Shown here one piece after another: positions 29,233 to 39,155 of a stretch of DNA of 64,000 nucleotides. The DNA comes from Bordetella genomosp. 9 (lineage in GTDB: Bacteria > Pseudomonadota > Gammaproteobacteria > Burkholderiales > Burkholderiaceae_B): positions 1,426,001 to 1,490,000 of the forward strand of contig NZ_CP021109.1 in NCBI RefSeq assembly GCF_002119725.1. The letters run 5' to 3'. Made by a program: the position numbers and the translations under genes. Position 1 is the first letter of the stretch. The number at the start of each line of letters is the position of its first letter. Below the pieces are notes generated by a model, which saw only the letters and a list, made by a program, of their open reading frames with translations, was not told where the DNA came from and made no database searches.

Positions 29233-31818
29233 TCACTGCGCCATGCCGGTCGTTTCCCCGATGCGCCGCGCGATGTGGGCCAGGGCTTCCTCCACCTGGT
29301 CTACTAGGATCAGGCACAGGTCACCCGCTTGCAGGCGCGCCAGGGCTGCGTCGATGGCTTTGAATTCGCCACGTATTTCATCGATGTAGCGGGTGCGGGT
29401 CGCGCCGCGCAGGCCTTCCCTCAGCAGGGCCAGGACTTCGCCGTCCGCGCGTCCGCGCTGGCATTGGTCTTCGTACAGCAGAACGTCGTCGAAGGCATCG
29501 CCCAGGATCTCGGTCTGCCGCCGCAGGTCTTCGTCGCGGCGGTCGCCCGCGCCGCTGATCAAGGCCACGCGCCGCCTGGCGGGCATGGTTTCGACCGCGC
29601 CCACCAACGCAATGATGGCGTCCGGGTTATGACCATAGTCCGCGATAACCGTCGCGCCGCGATAATCGAAGACATTGAACCGGCCCGGCGCGCTCGCGGC
29701 ATCGTTGACGAATGTCTTCAGGCCCTGGCGGATCAGCGCCCATGGGACGTCCAGCCCCCACGCCGCGCCGATGGCGGCCATGGCGTTTTCCACCTGGAAT
29801 CCGATGGTGCCGTTGCGGGTAAGAGGAATGTCGGCCAGCGCGATGCGCGTAACGTCGGCGCCCTGGGCGGCCACCAGATGGCCGCCGTCCCGATACACCA
29901 CCCGTCCGCCCTGCGCGCGATGCGTGGACATGCGGGGATGGTGTCCGTCGGCGGCAAAAAAGATGATGCTTCCGGGGCAACTGGACGCCATGTCGGCCAC
30001 GATGGGATCGGCGGCGTTCAGCACGGCATAGCCATTGGCCTGCACATACTGCACGATCACGCGCTTGACCACGGCCAGCTCTTCCACGGTGGTGATGTAG
30101 CCCAGGCCCAGATGGTCGCCCATGCCGATATTGGTCACCACCGCGACATTGCAGCGGTCGAAGGCCAGGCCCTCGCGCAGAATGCCGCCGCGCGCGGTTT
30201 CAAGCACCGCGGCGTCGACGTCGGGGTGCAGCAGTACGCTGCGGGCGCTGCGCGGACCGCTGCAATCGCCCGTATCGATGCGCCGCTGGCCGATGTACAC
30301 GCCATCGGAATTCGTCATGCCGACACGCTTGCCGTCCTGGCCCAGTATGTGCGCCGTCAATCGGACCGTGGTCGTCTTGCCGTTGGTCCCGGCCACGGCA
30401 ACCAGGGGAATGCGGCCGTCCTCGCCGTCGGCGAACATGTTGGCGATGATGGCCTCGCCGACAGCCCGGCCTTTGCCGAACGAGGGGTTCAGATGCATGC
30501 GCAGGCCGGGCGCGGCATTGATTTCGACGATGGCGCCGCGCTGCTCCTCCAGCGGCAGATGGACGCTTTCGGCCACCACGTCCACGCCGCACAGATCCAG
30601 GCCGATCATGCGCGCGGCGGTGACGGCGCGGGCCGCCAGTTCCGGATGGACTTCATCGGTCACGTCCGTGGCCGAGCCGCCCGTGCTCAGGTTGGCGTTG
30701 TTGCGCAGCACCACGCGGGCGCCTTTGGGCGGCACGTCGTCCACGCCCAGGCCCTGTTTGGCCAACGTCGCGATGGCGATATCGTCGATGCGGATCTTGG
30801 TCAGCGCGGTGGCGTGGCCGTCGCCGCGCAGCGGGTCCCGATTGACCTCGTCGACCAGTTCGCGCACGGTATGAACGCCATCGCCCGAGACCTGCGGCGG
30901 ATCGCGGCGCGCGGCGGCGACCAGCGTGTCGCCCACCACCAGAAGCCGGAAATCGTGGCCCGGGATGTAGCGCTCGACGATTACGTCGCGGCTGATCTCC
31001 GCGGCGGCCGCATACGCGGCGGCGATGCGTTCGCGCGTTTCGATGTTGACGGCCACGCCGCGGCCCTGGCTGCCGTCGCGCGGCTTGACGACGACCGGGC
31101 CGCCCAGCTCCTGCGCGGCGGCCCAGGCGTCATCGGCGCTGGAGACCGTGCGTCCGAGCGGGACCGGCACGCCGGCGGCGTCCAGCAGCATCTTGGTCAG
31201 ATCCTTGTCCTGCGCAATCGATTCCGCGATGGCGCCGGTGCGGTCCGTTTCGGCGGCCTGGATGCGGCGCTGCCGTGAGCCCCAGCCGAATTGCACCATG
31301 CTTCCCTGCGTCAAGCGCCGATAAGGGATGTTGCGCGCCACGGCCGCCTGCACGATGGCGCCGGTGCTCGGGCCCAGGCGCACGTCCTCGTCCAGCTCGC
31401 GCAGTTGCCGCAGCGCGCCGGACAGATCGAATCCCGTATCGTCGAGCGCCGCGCGGCACAATGCTTCCCCAAGCTCGAACGCCAGCCGCCCGACGGCTTC
31501 TTCCGTGTATTCGACCACGACCTGGAAGACGCCCGGTTCCACGGTGGCGGCGGTGCGGCTGAACGCCACCGGGCAACCCGCATGCGCCTGCAGCGTCAAG
31601 GCGACCTGTTCCAGCATGTGCGCGACCGATATGGTCCCTTCGTAGCCTTCGGGACGCAGCAGCCCCAATTGCGGAAAGCGTGCGCGCAGGCGCGGTTCAA
31701 CCTCGGGCATGCGATCGATGGAACACTCCAGATCGTCGCAGGTAACGATGGCTTCGATGGCGGTGTTGCGGCTCCACAGGTTGGGGCCGCGCAGCGCGCG
31801 TAGACGGGAGACGTGCAT
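29233..31818 (-). CDS. cphA: Cyanophycin synthetase, canonical copy
   Basis: Non-ribosomally makes cyanophycin (multi-L-arginyl-poly-L-aspartate), a nitrogen store. 861 residues. After an N-terminal domain come an ATP-grasp domain (VVVKPRDGSQGRGVAVN, EINAAPGLRMHL) that adds Asp and a Mur-ligase-like domain (GTNGKTTTVRL, TARGGILREGLAFD, YGHNPDAI) that adds Arg. The start ATG (complement of 31816-31818) gives MHVSRLRALRGPNLWSRNT. It lies 44 bp downstream of a divergent paralogue and is co-transcribed with it. No cyanophycinase is in the window. Confidence 0.94.
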   Translation of the reverse strand: MHVSRLRALRGPNLWSRNTAIEAIVTCDDLECSIDRMPEVEPRLRARFPQLGLLRPEGYEGTISVAHMLEQVALTLQAHAGCPVAFSRTAATVEPGVFQVVVEYTEEAVGRLAFELGEALCRAALDDTGFDLSGALRQLRELDEDVRLGPSTGAIVQAAVARNIPYRRLTQGSMVQFGWGSRQRRIQAAETDRTGAIAESIAQDKDLTKMLLDAAGVPVPLGRTVSSADDAWAAAQELGGPVVVKPRDGSQGRGVAVNIETRERIAAAYAAAAEISRDVIVERYIPGHDFRLLVVGDTLVAAARRDPPQVSGDGVHTVRELVDEVNRDPLRGDGHATALTKIRIDDIAIATLAKQGLGVDDVPPKGARVVLRNNANLSTGGSATDVTDEVHPELAARAVTAARMIGLDLCGVDVVAESVHLPLEEQRGAIVEINAAPGLRMHLNPSFGKGRAVGEAIIANMFADGEDGRIPLVAVAGTNGKTTTVRLTAHILGQDGKRVGMTNSDGVYIGQRRIDTGDCSGPRSARSVLLHPDVDAAVLETARGGILREGLAFDRCNVAVVTNIGMGDHLGLGYITTVEELAVVKRVIVQYVQANGYAVLNAADPIVADMASSCPGSIIFFAADGHHPRMSTHRAQGGRVVYRDGGHLVAAQGADVTRIALADIPLTRNGTIGFQVENAMAAIGAAWGLDVPWALIRQGLKTFVNDAASAPGRFNVFDYRGATVIADYGHNPDAIIALVGAVETMPARRRVALISGAGDRRDEDLRRQTEILGDAFDDVLLYEDQCQRGRADGEVLALLREGLRGATRTRYIDEIRGEFKAIDAALARLQAGDLCLILVDQVEEALAHIARRIGETTGMAQ

Positions 31819-31862
31819 GGATTTTCCTGTCGGCCGCCGGATCGGCGCGGCGGCGCTGATCC

Positions 31863-34478
31863 TTAGTTCTGTCCGATCCAGTGACGGAGGCAATGCAGGG
31901 TGGTGTCCGCACTGCCTTCGTCGCACTGCAGGACGATCAGGTCGCCGGGCCGGGCGGCCGCGAGGGCCGACCGGATCGCGGTTGCATGATCGGGCTCGTC
32001 AGCGATGGCGGCGGCGCGCGTGCCCTGATGCGCGCCGGTACGCAGCAGCGCGCGCGCTTCACCGGGCGCGCGTTGCGTCGGCACCGTGGCGTCGTCATAC
32101 AGCACCACGTCGTCGAAGGCCTCGCCCAGCAGCCTGCCCAGGTCGAGAAGATCCTGGTCGCGCCTGTCCTTGCCGGCGCCGTACACGATGCGGCGGCGCG
32201 ATGCCGGAAAGTTCTCCGCCGCCGCGATCAGGGCACGCAGCGCCGAGGCGTTGTGGGCGCCATCGACAACCGCCGTAATGTCCCGGTGCTGCACCACGTG
32301 AAACTGCCATGGCGGGTCCGGCCGGTCCGCTTCGAATGCCTCGACACCGACGCGGATGATGTCGGCCGGCACGCCAAGCGCCCAGGCGCCGGCCACGGCG
32401 GCAAGCACGTTTTCCAGTTGGAACGCAACGCGGCCGCCGACCGTCAATGGGATCGCCGCGACTGCGGTCAGCCGCTGCTCATGTTGTCCTTGCGCCAGCA
32501 CGACATCGCCATCGCGCACGAACACCGCGCGCTTGCCCAGCGCCAGATGCGAGGCGATGGCGGGCAATTGCGCATCCAAACCGAAAAACACCACCTCGCC
32601 GTCGCACAGCGGGGCCATGGCGGCGACCCGCTCGTCGCGCGCGTTCAGTACCGCCGCGCCGGTCGGCAGCACGACGTCGACCTGGGTTCGCATGACGTTG
32701 ACCATGCCGTCCAGATCGCGGATGTCGTGTTCGCCCAGATGATCCGCCTGGTCGATGTTGGTGACGATGCCGACCTGGCAGCGATCGTAGGCCAGCCCTT
32801 GGCGCAGGATCACCGAGCTGCTGTTTTCGATGACGGCCGCATCCACGGAGCGGTTCATCAGCACGCGGCGGCCGCTGGCCCAGTCGGCGCGGTCGCCTCG
32901 CTCGACCTGCCGTTGATTGAAGTACAGCCCTTCGCTGCAAGCCAGGCCCACATGCCGGCCCCACAGTTGCAGCAGACGCGCCGTCAAGCGCGCGACCACG
33001 GTTTTTCCGTTCGTGCCCGATACGCCCACGACGGGTATGCGGCCGTCTTCACCGGGCGGAAAGAGATGGTCGATGATGGCTTGCCCCACCGGACGCGGCT
33101 GGCCGTCCGCGGGCTTCAGGTGCATCAGGAGTCCGGGCCCGGCGTTAACCTCGACGATCGCGCCGCGCTGTTCTTCCAGCGGGCGTGAAATGTCCTCGGC
33201 CACCAGGTCCACGCCCGCGACGTCAAGCCCCACGATGCGCGCGGCAAGCGTGACGGCGTGGGCGACTTCGGGATGCACCTGGTCCGTGACGTCGAAGGCG
33301 ACATTGCCGTTGCGCTGGATCAGTACGCGGCGTCCGGCCGGCGGCACGCTATCGGCCTGGAACCCTTGGCGCGCGACTTCCAGCGTGGCGGCCGAATCCA
33401 GCCGCACCAGATTCAAGGGGCAGTCCTCGCCGCGGCCGCGGCGGGGATCGGTATTGATCTGCAGGTCGATCAGTTCCTCGATGGTGTGCTCGCCGTCGCC
33501 GGTCACCCAGGCCGGCTCCCCACGGGCAGCCGCGACCATGCGCTCGCCCACCACCAGAAGGCGGTGCTCGTTGCCCGGGACGAAGCGTTCGACCAGTACG
33601 CCGCTGCCTTCTTCCACGGCTACTTCGTATGCGGCCTTTACCTCTTCATAACTGTTCAGGTTGGTGAAAACACCCCGGCCATGATTGCCGTCATAAGGTT
33701 TGACCACGACCGGCGTGCCGATGTCGCATGCCGCTTCCCAGGCCTGGCCGACGGATTCCACCACACGGCCCTCCGGCACGGGTACGCCGCACTCCGCGAG
33801 CAGCCGCTTGGTCAGGTCCTTGTCGCGCGAGATGCCTTCGGCGATGGCGCTGGTGCGGTCCGTTTCCGCCGTCCATATCCGCCGTTGGCGCGCGCCGTAG
33901 CCCAACTGCACCAGATTGCCTTCAAACAGGCGGATGTAAGGAATGTCGCGATCGTCGGCGGCATCGACGATACACGCCGTGCTCGGTCCCAGGCAGTGGC
34001 GATCGACCATGCGTCGCAGGCGGGAGATCGTTGCTTCCACATCGAAAGGGCGGTCTTCCATGGCCGCCATCACCAGATCGCGCGCCTCGCCCAGCGCCGC
34101 ACGGGTCACGTCTTCCTGCCAGGCGCGCACGATGACCTTGTATACCCCGCGTTTGGCGGTTTCGCGCGCCTTGCCGAACCCTCCGGGCAATCCGGCCAGG
34201 TTCTGCAGCTCCAGCGTGACGTGTTCGAGGATATGCGCCGGCCAGGTGCCTTCGCGCAAGCGCTGCAGGAAACCGCCGCGCACGCCGGGGCTGCATCGGT
34301 GTTCGATCAGCGTCGGCAGCCAGCTGGACAGGCGTTCCGGGAAGCCGGGAATGGTGTTGGACGGATGGTCTTCCAGCTCACCGATATCGACCCAGGCTTC
34401 CAGCACCGGACGATAGGTCCAGATGTTCGGGCCGCGCAAAGCCACGACATCGAGAAATTCAATGTCTTTCTTTTTCAT
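31863..34478 (-). CDS. Cyanophycin synthetase paralogue (CphA'-like)
   Basis: 871 residues, same architecture as the neighbour: N-terminal domain, ATP-grasp (VVVKPYDGNHGRGVFTN, EVNAGPGLLMHL), Mur-ligase-like (GTNGKTVVARL). It differs at Mur-domain positions: the canonical ARGGILR is SSSVILR, and the YGHNP segment is DGAHNASAL. This suggests a changed substrate or role, for example dipeptide polymerisation or a helper to the canonical enzyme. ATG at 34478 (MKKKDIEFLDVVALRGPNIW). First gene of the two-gene operon, divergent from the ABC transporter gene. Confidence 0.88.
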   Translation of the reverse strand: MKKKDIEFLDVVALRGPNIWTYRPVLEAWVDIGELEDHPSNTIPGFPERLSSWLPTLIEHRCSPGVRGGFLQRLREGTWPAHILEHVTLELQNLAGLPGGFGKARETAKRGVYKVIVRAWQEDVTRAALGEARDLVMAAMEDRPFDVEATISRLRRMVDRHCLGPSTACIVDAADDRDIPYIRLFEGNLVQLGYGARQRRIWTAETDRTSAIAEGISRDKDLTKRLLAECGVPVPEGRVVESVGQAWEAACDIGTPVVVKPYDGNHGRGVFTNLNSYEEVKAAYEVAVEEGSGVLVERFVPGNEHRLLVVGERMVAAARGEPAWVTGDGEHTIEELIDLQINTDPRRGRGEDCPLNLVRLDSAATLEVARQGFQADSVPPAGRRVLIQRNGNVAFDVTDQVHPEVAHAVTLAARIVGLDVAGVDLVAEDISRPLEEQRGAIVEVNAGPGLLMHLKPADGQPRPVGQAIIDHLFPPGEDGRIPVVGVSGTNGKTVVARLTARLLQLWGRHVGLACSEGLYFNQRQVERGDRADWASGRRVLMNRSVDAAVIENSSSVILRQGLAYDRCQVGIVTNIDQADHLGEHDIRDLDGMVNVMRTQVDVVLPTGAAVLNARDERVAAMAPLCDGEVVFFGLDAQLPAIASHLALGKRAVFVRDGDVVLAQGQHEQRLTAVAAIPLTVGGRVAFQLENVLAAVAGAWALGVPADIIRVGVEAFEADRPDPPWQFHVVQHRDITAVVDGAHNASALRALIAAAENFPASRRRIVYGAGKDRRDQDLLDLGRLLGEAFDDVVLYDDATVPTQRAPGEARALLRTGAHQGTRAAAIADEPDHATAIRSALAAARPGDLIVLQCDEGSADTTLHCLRHWIGQN

Positions 34479-34609
34479 GTTCTAATTTGCCGAAATCCGA
34501 TGGCGAACGGAAGAGTTCCTGGCTGGTGGGCGGTTATGGTTTTGGTAGTGCCGTGCCCATGCACGGTGCGCGTATCGTCGAAGCCAGCGGTAGTCTGTGA
34601 ACGCCGCCG

Positions 34610-34615
34610 ATTATA
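34610..34615 (-). promoter_or_regulatory. Candidate -10 element for the cyanophycin operon
   Basis: The minus strand reads TATAAT here, a perfect -10, about 130 bp before the first cphA start. No clear -35 is seen. A hairpin with arms CCGTGC/GCACGG (34552-34566) lies in the leader. Confidence 0.35.
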
Positions 34616-34754
34616 GAAATATCGGTAAGCAGGCGGCGACGCGGATTCTATCCATGACGTCCGTTGTGTTGCAAGGAAGGCACACGTTTCCCGCTTTTCG
34701 CGGAACTCGGGTGACCGGCCTGATGGTTGCGCCGCGGATGTGTATGCGTTTTCC

Positions 34755-37055
34755 ATGAAAAAACCCGATCCAGTGTCCGTCCAGGACGGAAATGCCCTGC
34801 CGGCCGAGCGGCGGGCTGAAATGCTTGCGCAACTGGCCGACGGCGAGACGTTGCTCGCCTGGCTGCCGCTAGACCTCGATGCTTCGCTGAAGTTCCGCGA
34901 TGGCGTGATTTTTCTTACGGATCGAGCCATCGTCGCCCGGGAGCCGGGCGCCGCAAACTGGCGGCGGTGGCCATACGAAACCACCGAAGACCTGATCGTG
35001 TCCGATCATGCCGGCGCGGGGTGCCTGGAACTGCAGAGCAGGGACGCGCGTTTGGCGATATGGCGATATACCCTGGGCCGGCACCCGGCCGCGCTTCGGT
35101 TGCGCGATGCATATGTGCGGCAACGCCAGATCGCGCAGGGCATGGCGCCCGCCGAACCCCCTGCCGAACGCGTGTGCACGAACTGTCTTGCGCCGCTCGC
35201 CGCAGACCAGGAGGCGTGCGCCGGGTGCAATCCGCCGGTCCCGGCGGCGCCATCGACATGGGCTTTGCTGCGATTGTGGCGCTTCGCGGTGCCGTACCAG
35301 GTCCCGCTGACGATCGGCTTCATCCTCACGGTACTCGCCACCGCCGCAACGCTGGTGCCGCCGTACCTGACAATGCCCTTAATGGATGACGTCCTTATCC
35401 CATTCCAGAATGGCGCGCCGATCGATTCGCAGCGCGTCATCCTGTACTTGTCGGGGCTGTTCGGATCCGCCATCCTGGCGTGGGTATTGGGCTGGGGCCG
35501 CACCTACATTCTCGCCTGGGTCAGCGAACGCATCGGCGCGGACCTGCGCACCACTACCTACGAACATCTGCAGCATCTTTCCCTGGCCTACTTCGGCGGC
35601 AAGCGCACTGGCGACCTGATCGCGCGCATCGGCAGCGAATCCGATCGCATCTGCGTCTTCCTTTCGCTGCACCTGCTCGATTTCGCCACCGATGTGCTGA
35701 TGATCGCGATGACAGCGGCCATCCTCATCTCCATCAATCCCTGGCTGGCGCTGGTGACCCTGGTGCCGCTGCCGTTCATCGGCTGGATGATTCATATCGT
35801 CCGCGACCATCTGAAGCATGGCTTCGAGAAGGTCGACCGCGTCTGGTCGGAGATCACCAATGTGCTGGCCGATACGATACCCGGCATTCGGGTGGTGAAG
35901 GCCTTCGCGCAGGAAAAGCGCGAGGTGCGCCGCTTCCGCGAAGCCAACCAGCGCAACCTCGACGTGAACGACCGCGTGAACCGGGTGTGGGCCCTGTTTT
36001 CCCCGACCGTCACGCTGCTCACCGAGATCGGCCTGCTGGTGGTGTGGGTGTACGGGATCTGGCAGGTCTCGCGCCATGACATCACCGTCGGCGTGCTGGC
36101 GGCCTTCCTGTCGTACATCGGCCGTTTCTATACCCGCCTGGATTCGATGAGCCGTATCGTTTCCGTGACGCAGAAGGCGGCTGCCGGCGCGAAGCGCATC
36201 TTCGATATTCTCGACCATGTTTCGAGCGTTCCCGAGGCGCGCAATCCCGTTCAGGTGGGACGCGTGGACGGACGCATCGAGCTGCGCGACGTGGGGTTTC
36301 GCTACGGCAACCGGTCGGTCATACGCGGGCTGAATCTGCGCATCGAGCCGGGAACCATGGTGGGGCTGGTGGGCCACAGCGGCTCGGGCAAGAGCACGCT
36401 GATCAATCTGATCTGCCGGTTCTACGACGTATCGGAAGGCGCCGTGCTGGTGGACGGCACGGATATCCGCACCATGGGCATCGCTTCGTACCGCCGCAAT
36501 ATCGGTCTGGTGCTGCAGGAGCCCTTTCTGTTCTTCGGCACGATCGCGGAGAACATCGCCTACGGCAAGCCGGACGCCACGCGGGAAGAAATCGTCGCCG
36601 CCGCGCGCGCGGCGCACGCCCATGAATTCATCCTGCGGCTGCCCCATGGCTACGATTCGCTGGTGGGCGAACGCGGACAGGCCCTGTCGGGCGGCGAACG
36701 CCAACGGATTTCCATTGCGCGCGCCTTGCTGATCGATCCGCGCATCCTGATCCTGGACGAGGCCACGTCGTCCGTCGATACCGCCACGGAAAAGGAAATC
36801 CAGAAGGCGCTGGACAACCTGGTGCGCGGCCGCACCACGATTGCGATCGCTCATCGGCTCAGCACCTTGCGCAAGGCCGACCGCCTGGTCGTGCTGGATC
36901 GCGGGCGCATCGTCGAACAGGGCAACCACGAGCAACTGATGGCTGCCGGCGGCGCCTACTACGCGCTGTATCAGGCCCAGGCGCGGCACGCCGAAGCGGG
37001 CGGGGAAGACGCTGCCGGAGATGACGACGATGACGATCTCGTCGCGCAGGCCTGA
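34755..37055 (+). CDS. Cyanophycin-associated ABC transporter, fused permease and ATPase
   Basis: 766 residues. An N-terminal region of about 170 residues has a zinc-ribbon-like CxxC-x10-CxxC segment (CTNCLAPLAADQEACAGC, about 140-157). The six-helix exporter domain follows (about 175-440), then the nucleotide-binding domain with GHSGSGKST (near 540), LSGGERQR, ILILDEATSS and AIAHRLST. This is type I exporter (MsbA-like) layout with an unusual front end. Divergent from the cphA pair and followed by a DUF1854 gene, the constant partner in cyanophycin loci of this group. Substrate unknown. ATG 34755 preferred to an in-frame GTG at 34740. Confidence 0.88.
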   Translation: MKKPDPVSVQDGNALPAERRAEMLAQLADGETLLAWLPLDLDASLKFRDGVIFLTDRAIVAREPGAANWRRWPYETTEDLIVSDHAGAGCLELQSRDARLAIWRYTLGRHPAALRLRDAYVRQRQIAQGMAPAEPPAERVCTNCLAPLAADQEACAGCNPPVPAAPSTWALLRLWRFAVPYQVPLTIGFILTVLATAATLVPPYLTMPLMDDVLIPFQNGAPIDSQRVILYLSGLFGSAILAWVLGWGRTYILAWVSERIGADLRTTTYEHLQHLSLAYFGGKRTGDLIARIGSESDRICVFLSLHLLDFATDVLMIAMTAAILISINPWLALVTLVPLPFIGWMIHIVRDHLKHGFEKVDRVWSEITNVLADTIPGIRVVKAFAQEKREVRRFREANQRNLDVNDRVNRVWALFSPTVTLLTEIGLLVVWVYGIWQVSRHDITVGVLAAFLSYIGRFYTRLDSMSRIVSVTQKAAAGAKRIFDILDHVSSVPEARNPVQVGRVDGRIELRDVGFRYGNRSVIRGLNLRIEPGTMVGLVGHSGSGKSTLINLICRFYDVSEGAVLVDGTDIRTMGIASYRRNIGLVLQEPFLFFGTIAENIAYGKPDATREEIVAAARAAHAHEFILRLPHGYDSLVGERGQALSGGERQRISIARALLIDPRILILDEATSSVDTATEKEIQKALDNLVRGRTTIAIAHRLSTLRKADRLVVLDRGRIVEQGNHEQLMAAGGAYYALYQAQARHAEAGGEDAAGDDDDDDLVAQA

Positions 37056-37081
37056 TGTCGGCTCGATGAAGGGGGGATACG

Positions 37082-37552
37082 ATGGGCGCGCCTGATTTCC
37101 GCTTGCGGCGCAATCCGCATGGACGTTTGGTGTACGAGGGCCGCGACGGCGCCGTGGTCGATGGCGTCGTGCCGGTGCGCGCGTTTCCGATCTCGGCGCC
37201 GGAGGCCGGCTGTTCGCTCGTGGACGCCGGCGGCCACGAGGTGGCCTGGATCGACCGGGTGGACGACCTGCCTCATCCGATGCGCGTGCTGGTGCAGGAA
37301 GCGCTGGCGGCGCGGGAATTCATGCCCCGCATCCAGCGCATTGCATCGGTGTCCGGGTACGCGACGCCCTGTACATGGTCCGTCCAGACCGACCGCGGGC
37401 CGACGGCCTTCGTGCTGCGCGGCGAAGAAGACATCCGTCGGCTGGGCGGCCAGGCGCTGCTGATCGCCGACAGCCACGGGATCCATTACCTGATCGGCGA
37501 CATGCGGGCTTTGGACAAGCAAAGCCGCAAGCTGCTCGACCGGTTTCTGTAG
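37082..37552 (+). CDS. Cyanophycin-associated DUF1854 protein
   Basis: 156 residues, soluble and without signal peptide; matches the DUF1854 pattern with GVVPVRAFPISAPEAG, HEVAWIDRVDDLP and HYLIGDMRALDKQSRKLLDR. It starts 27 bp after the ABC transporter gene in the same operon. Function unknown; the fixed linkage to cphA and the transporter suggests a role in regulating or assisting that transporter. Confidence 0.82.
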   Translation: MGAPDFRLRRNPHGRLVYEGRDGAVVDGVVPVRAFPISAPEAGCSLVDAGGHEVAWIDRVDDLPHPMRVLVQEALAAREFMPRIQRIASVSGYATPCTWSVQTDRGPTAFVLRGEEDIRRLGGQALLIADSHGIHYLIGDMRALDKQSRKLLDRFL

Positions 37553-37556
37553 GCCG

Positions 37557-39023
37557 CTACAGGCTGGCGTAGCGCCGGGCGGTGGCCAGGGCGCCGTCGC
37601 GGCCCAGGGCGTCGTAGGCGTTTTTCAGCGAAGCCGAGAAGCGCGGATCTTCCGCCAGCGCCGCCGGGAATATTTCCCGCACGGCGAGTACGCGCTCGAC
37701 CAGGCCGTCCGCGCCTTGCGCGGCCAGCGCGGACAGCCGCGCCGCCATGGGATCGCTCAACTCCAATGCCGCGCCGCTTTCCGAGCGCCCCAGCAGGAAC
37801 CGCATCCAGCCGGCGACGCCCAGGGCCAGGCGGTCCACGCCGTAGCCCGCGCGCAGGCGGTCGGCCGCCGTGCCGAGCAGGCGCGGCGGCAGCTTCTGGC
37901 TGCCGTCCATCGCGATCTGGATGCAGCGATGCTTCAAGGCCGGATTGGCCAGGCGTTGCAGCAGCTGGTCCCGATAGGACAGGCGATCGAAACTGGCGGG
38001 CACCGTCAGGGTCGGGGCGATATCGTCCGTCATCAGGCGATGCAGCAGGCCGCGCAAATCGGGATTGGCCACGGCCTGATCGACGGTTTCGATATCCGCC
38101 AGCAGCGATAGATAGACCAGCGTGGAATGCGAGCCGTTGAGCATGCGCAGCTTGGCCGCTTCATACGGCGTGACGTCGTCGACCATCAGCGCGCCGGCCT
38201 GCTCCCACGCCGGCCGGCCGGCGGGGAAGCGGTCTTCGATGACCCATTGCCGATAGCTTTCGCTGGGCACCGGCCACGCGTCCACGCACCCCAATGCGCG
38301 CGCGGCGGCGTCGCGATCGGCGTCGGTGGTGGCGGGAACGATGCGGTCAACCATGGTCGAGGGAAAGGCTACGGCGTCCTCGATCCATCGTCCCAGCGCG
38401 GGATCGAGCGCCGTTGCGTAATCCACCGTCACCCGGCGCAGGGCTGCACCGTTGTGCGACAGGTTGTCGCAGGACAGCACCGTGAACGGATGCTGGCGGC
38501 GGCGCTTGAGCGCGGCGACCAGGTAACCCGGCACGCTTTGCGGATGGTCCGGATCCTTCAGGTCGCGGACGATCAAGGGGTGTTCGAAATCGAGCCCGCC
38601 GGTCTTCGGGTCCTGGCAATAGCCTTTCTCCGTCACCGTCAGCGAAACGATCTTCACGTGCTCGTCGCACATGGCGTCAAGGACCGCCTGCGGTTCTTCC
38701 GGCGCCACCAGGATACGGCGCAGGGCGCGGGCGATGCGTACCCGCTGGCCGTTCGTATCGCGCACCAGCACGCTGTACAGATAGTCCTGCGGCGCCAACG
38801 CGTCGCGGGTATCGGGCCGGCGCAGGGAAACGCCGCAAATGCCCCAATCGCCGCCGCCGGCCAGCATGGCGTCTTCCGTGTACATCGCCTGATGGGCACG
38901 GTGGAAATTGCCCAGACCCAGATGGACGATGCCAATGCGCGGTTCCTTCCATGGGATGGCCGGCAGGTGATCGGAAAGCTGGGGCAGGCGTTGGCGGTTC
39001 AGGCGGGGCAGGGCAGCGTTCAT
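37557..39023 (-). CDS. Mannitol-dehydrogenase-family oxidoreductase, probable D-fructuronate reductase
   Basis: 488-residue long-chain polyol dehydrogenase. The N-terminal Rossmann segment is GIVHLGLGNFHRAHQAMY, followed by GGDWGICGVSLR; the C-terminal domain has the catalytic-lysine region YEAAKLRMLNGSHS. UxuB (fructuronate reductase) and mannitol or arabinitol dehydrogenases share this fold. The divergent ManD gene suggests it links fructuronate and mannonate. The start ATG (complement of 39021-39023) gives MNAALPRLNRQ. Its 3' end is 4 bp from the DUF1854 stop, convergent. Confidence 0.82.
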   Translation of the reverse strand: MNAALPRLNRQRLPQLSDHLPAIPWKEPRIGIVHLGLGNFHRAHQAMYTEDAMLAGGGDWGICGVSLRRPDTRDALAPQDYLYSVLVRDTNGQRVRIARALRRILVAPEEPQAVLDAMCDEHVKIVSLTVTEKGYCQDPKTGGLDFEHPLIVRDLKDPDHPQSVPGYLVAALKRRRQHPFTVLSCDNLSHNGAALRRVTVDYATALDPALGRWIEDAVAFPSTMVDRIVPATTDADRDAAARALGCVDAWPVPSESYRQWVIEDRFPAGRPAWEQAGALMVDDVTPYEAAKLRMLNGSHSTLVYLSLLADIETVDQAVANPDLRGLLHRLMTDDIAPTLTVPASFDRLSYRDQLLQRLANPALKHRCIQIAMDGSQKLPPRLLGTAADRLRAGYGVDRLALGVAGWMRFLLGRSESGAALELSDPMAARLSALAAQGADGLVERVLAVREIFPAALAEDPRFSASLKNAYDALGRDGALATARRYASL

Positions 39024-39111
39024 TTTTGCGGCTTGCAGCAAAGTTCGGGGATTGCGTCGATCCGACACTATATCGGCCGGGGCGGGTTAACACTAGACAG
39101 GATGCCGATGC

Positions 39112-39129
39112 TGGTATGGTAGTATCCCA
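39112..39129. promoter_or_regulatory. Imperfect palindrome, candidate GntR operator
   Basis: TGGTATGGTAGTATCCCA matches its own complement at 12 of 18 positions and resembles the TGGTAT/ATACCA half-sites of UxuR/ExuR operators. It lies in the 132-bp divergent spacer, 26 bp before manD, so one regulator could control both directions; the GntR gene at 41893 is the obvious candidate. Confidence 0.4.
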
Positions 39130-39155
39130 CCCAGCCATGAGCAAGCGGAGTTTCC

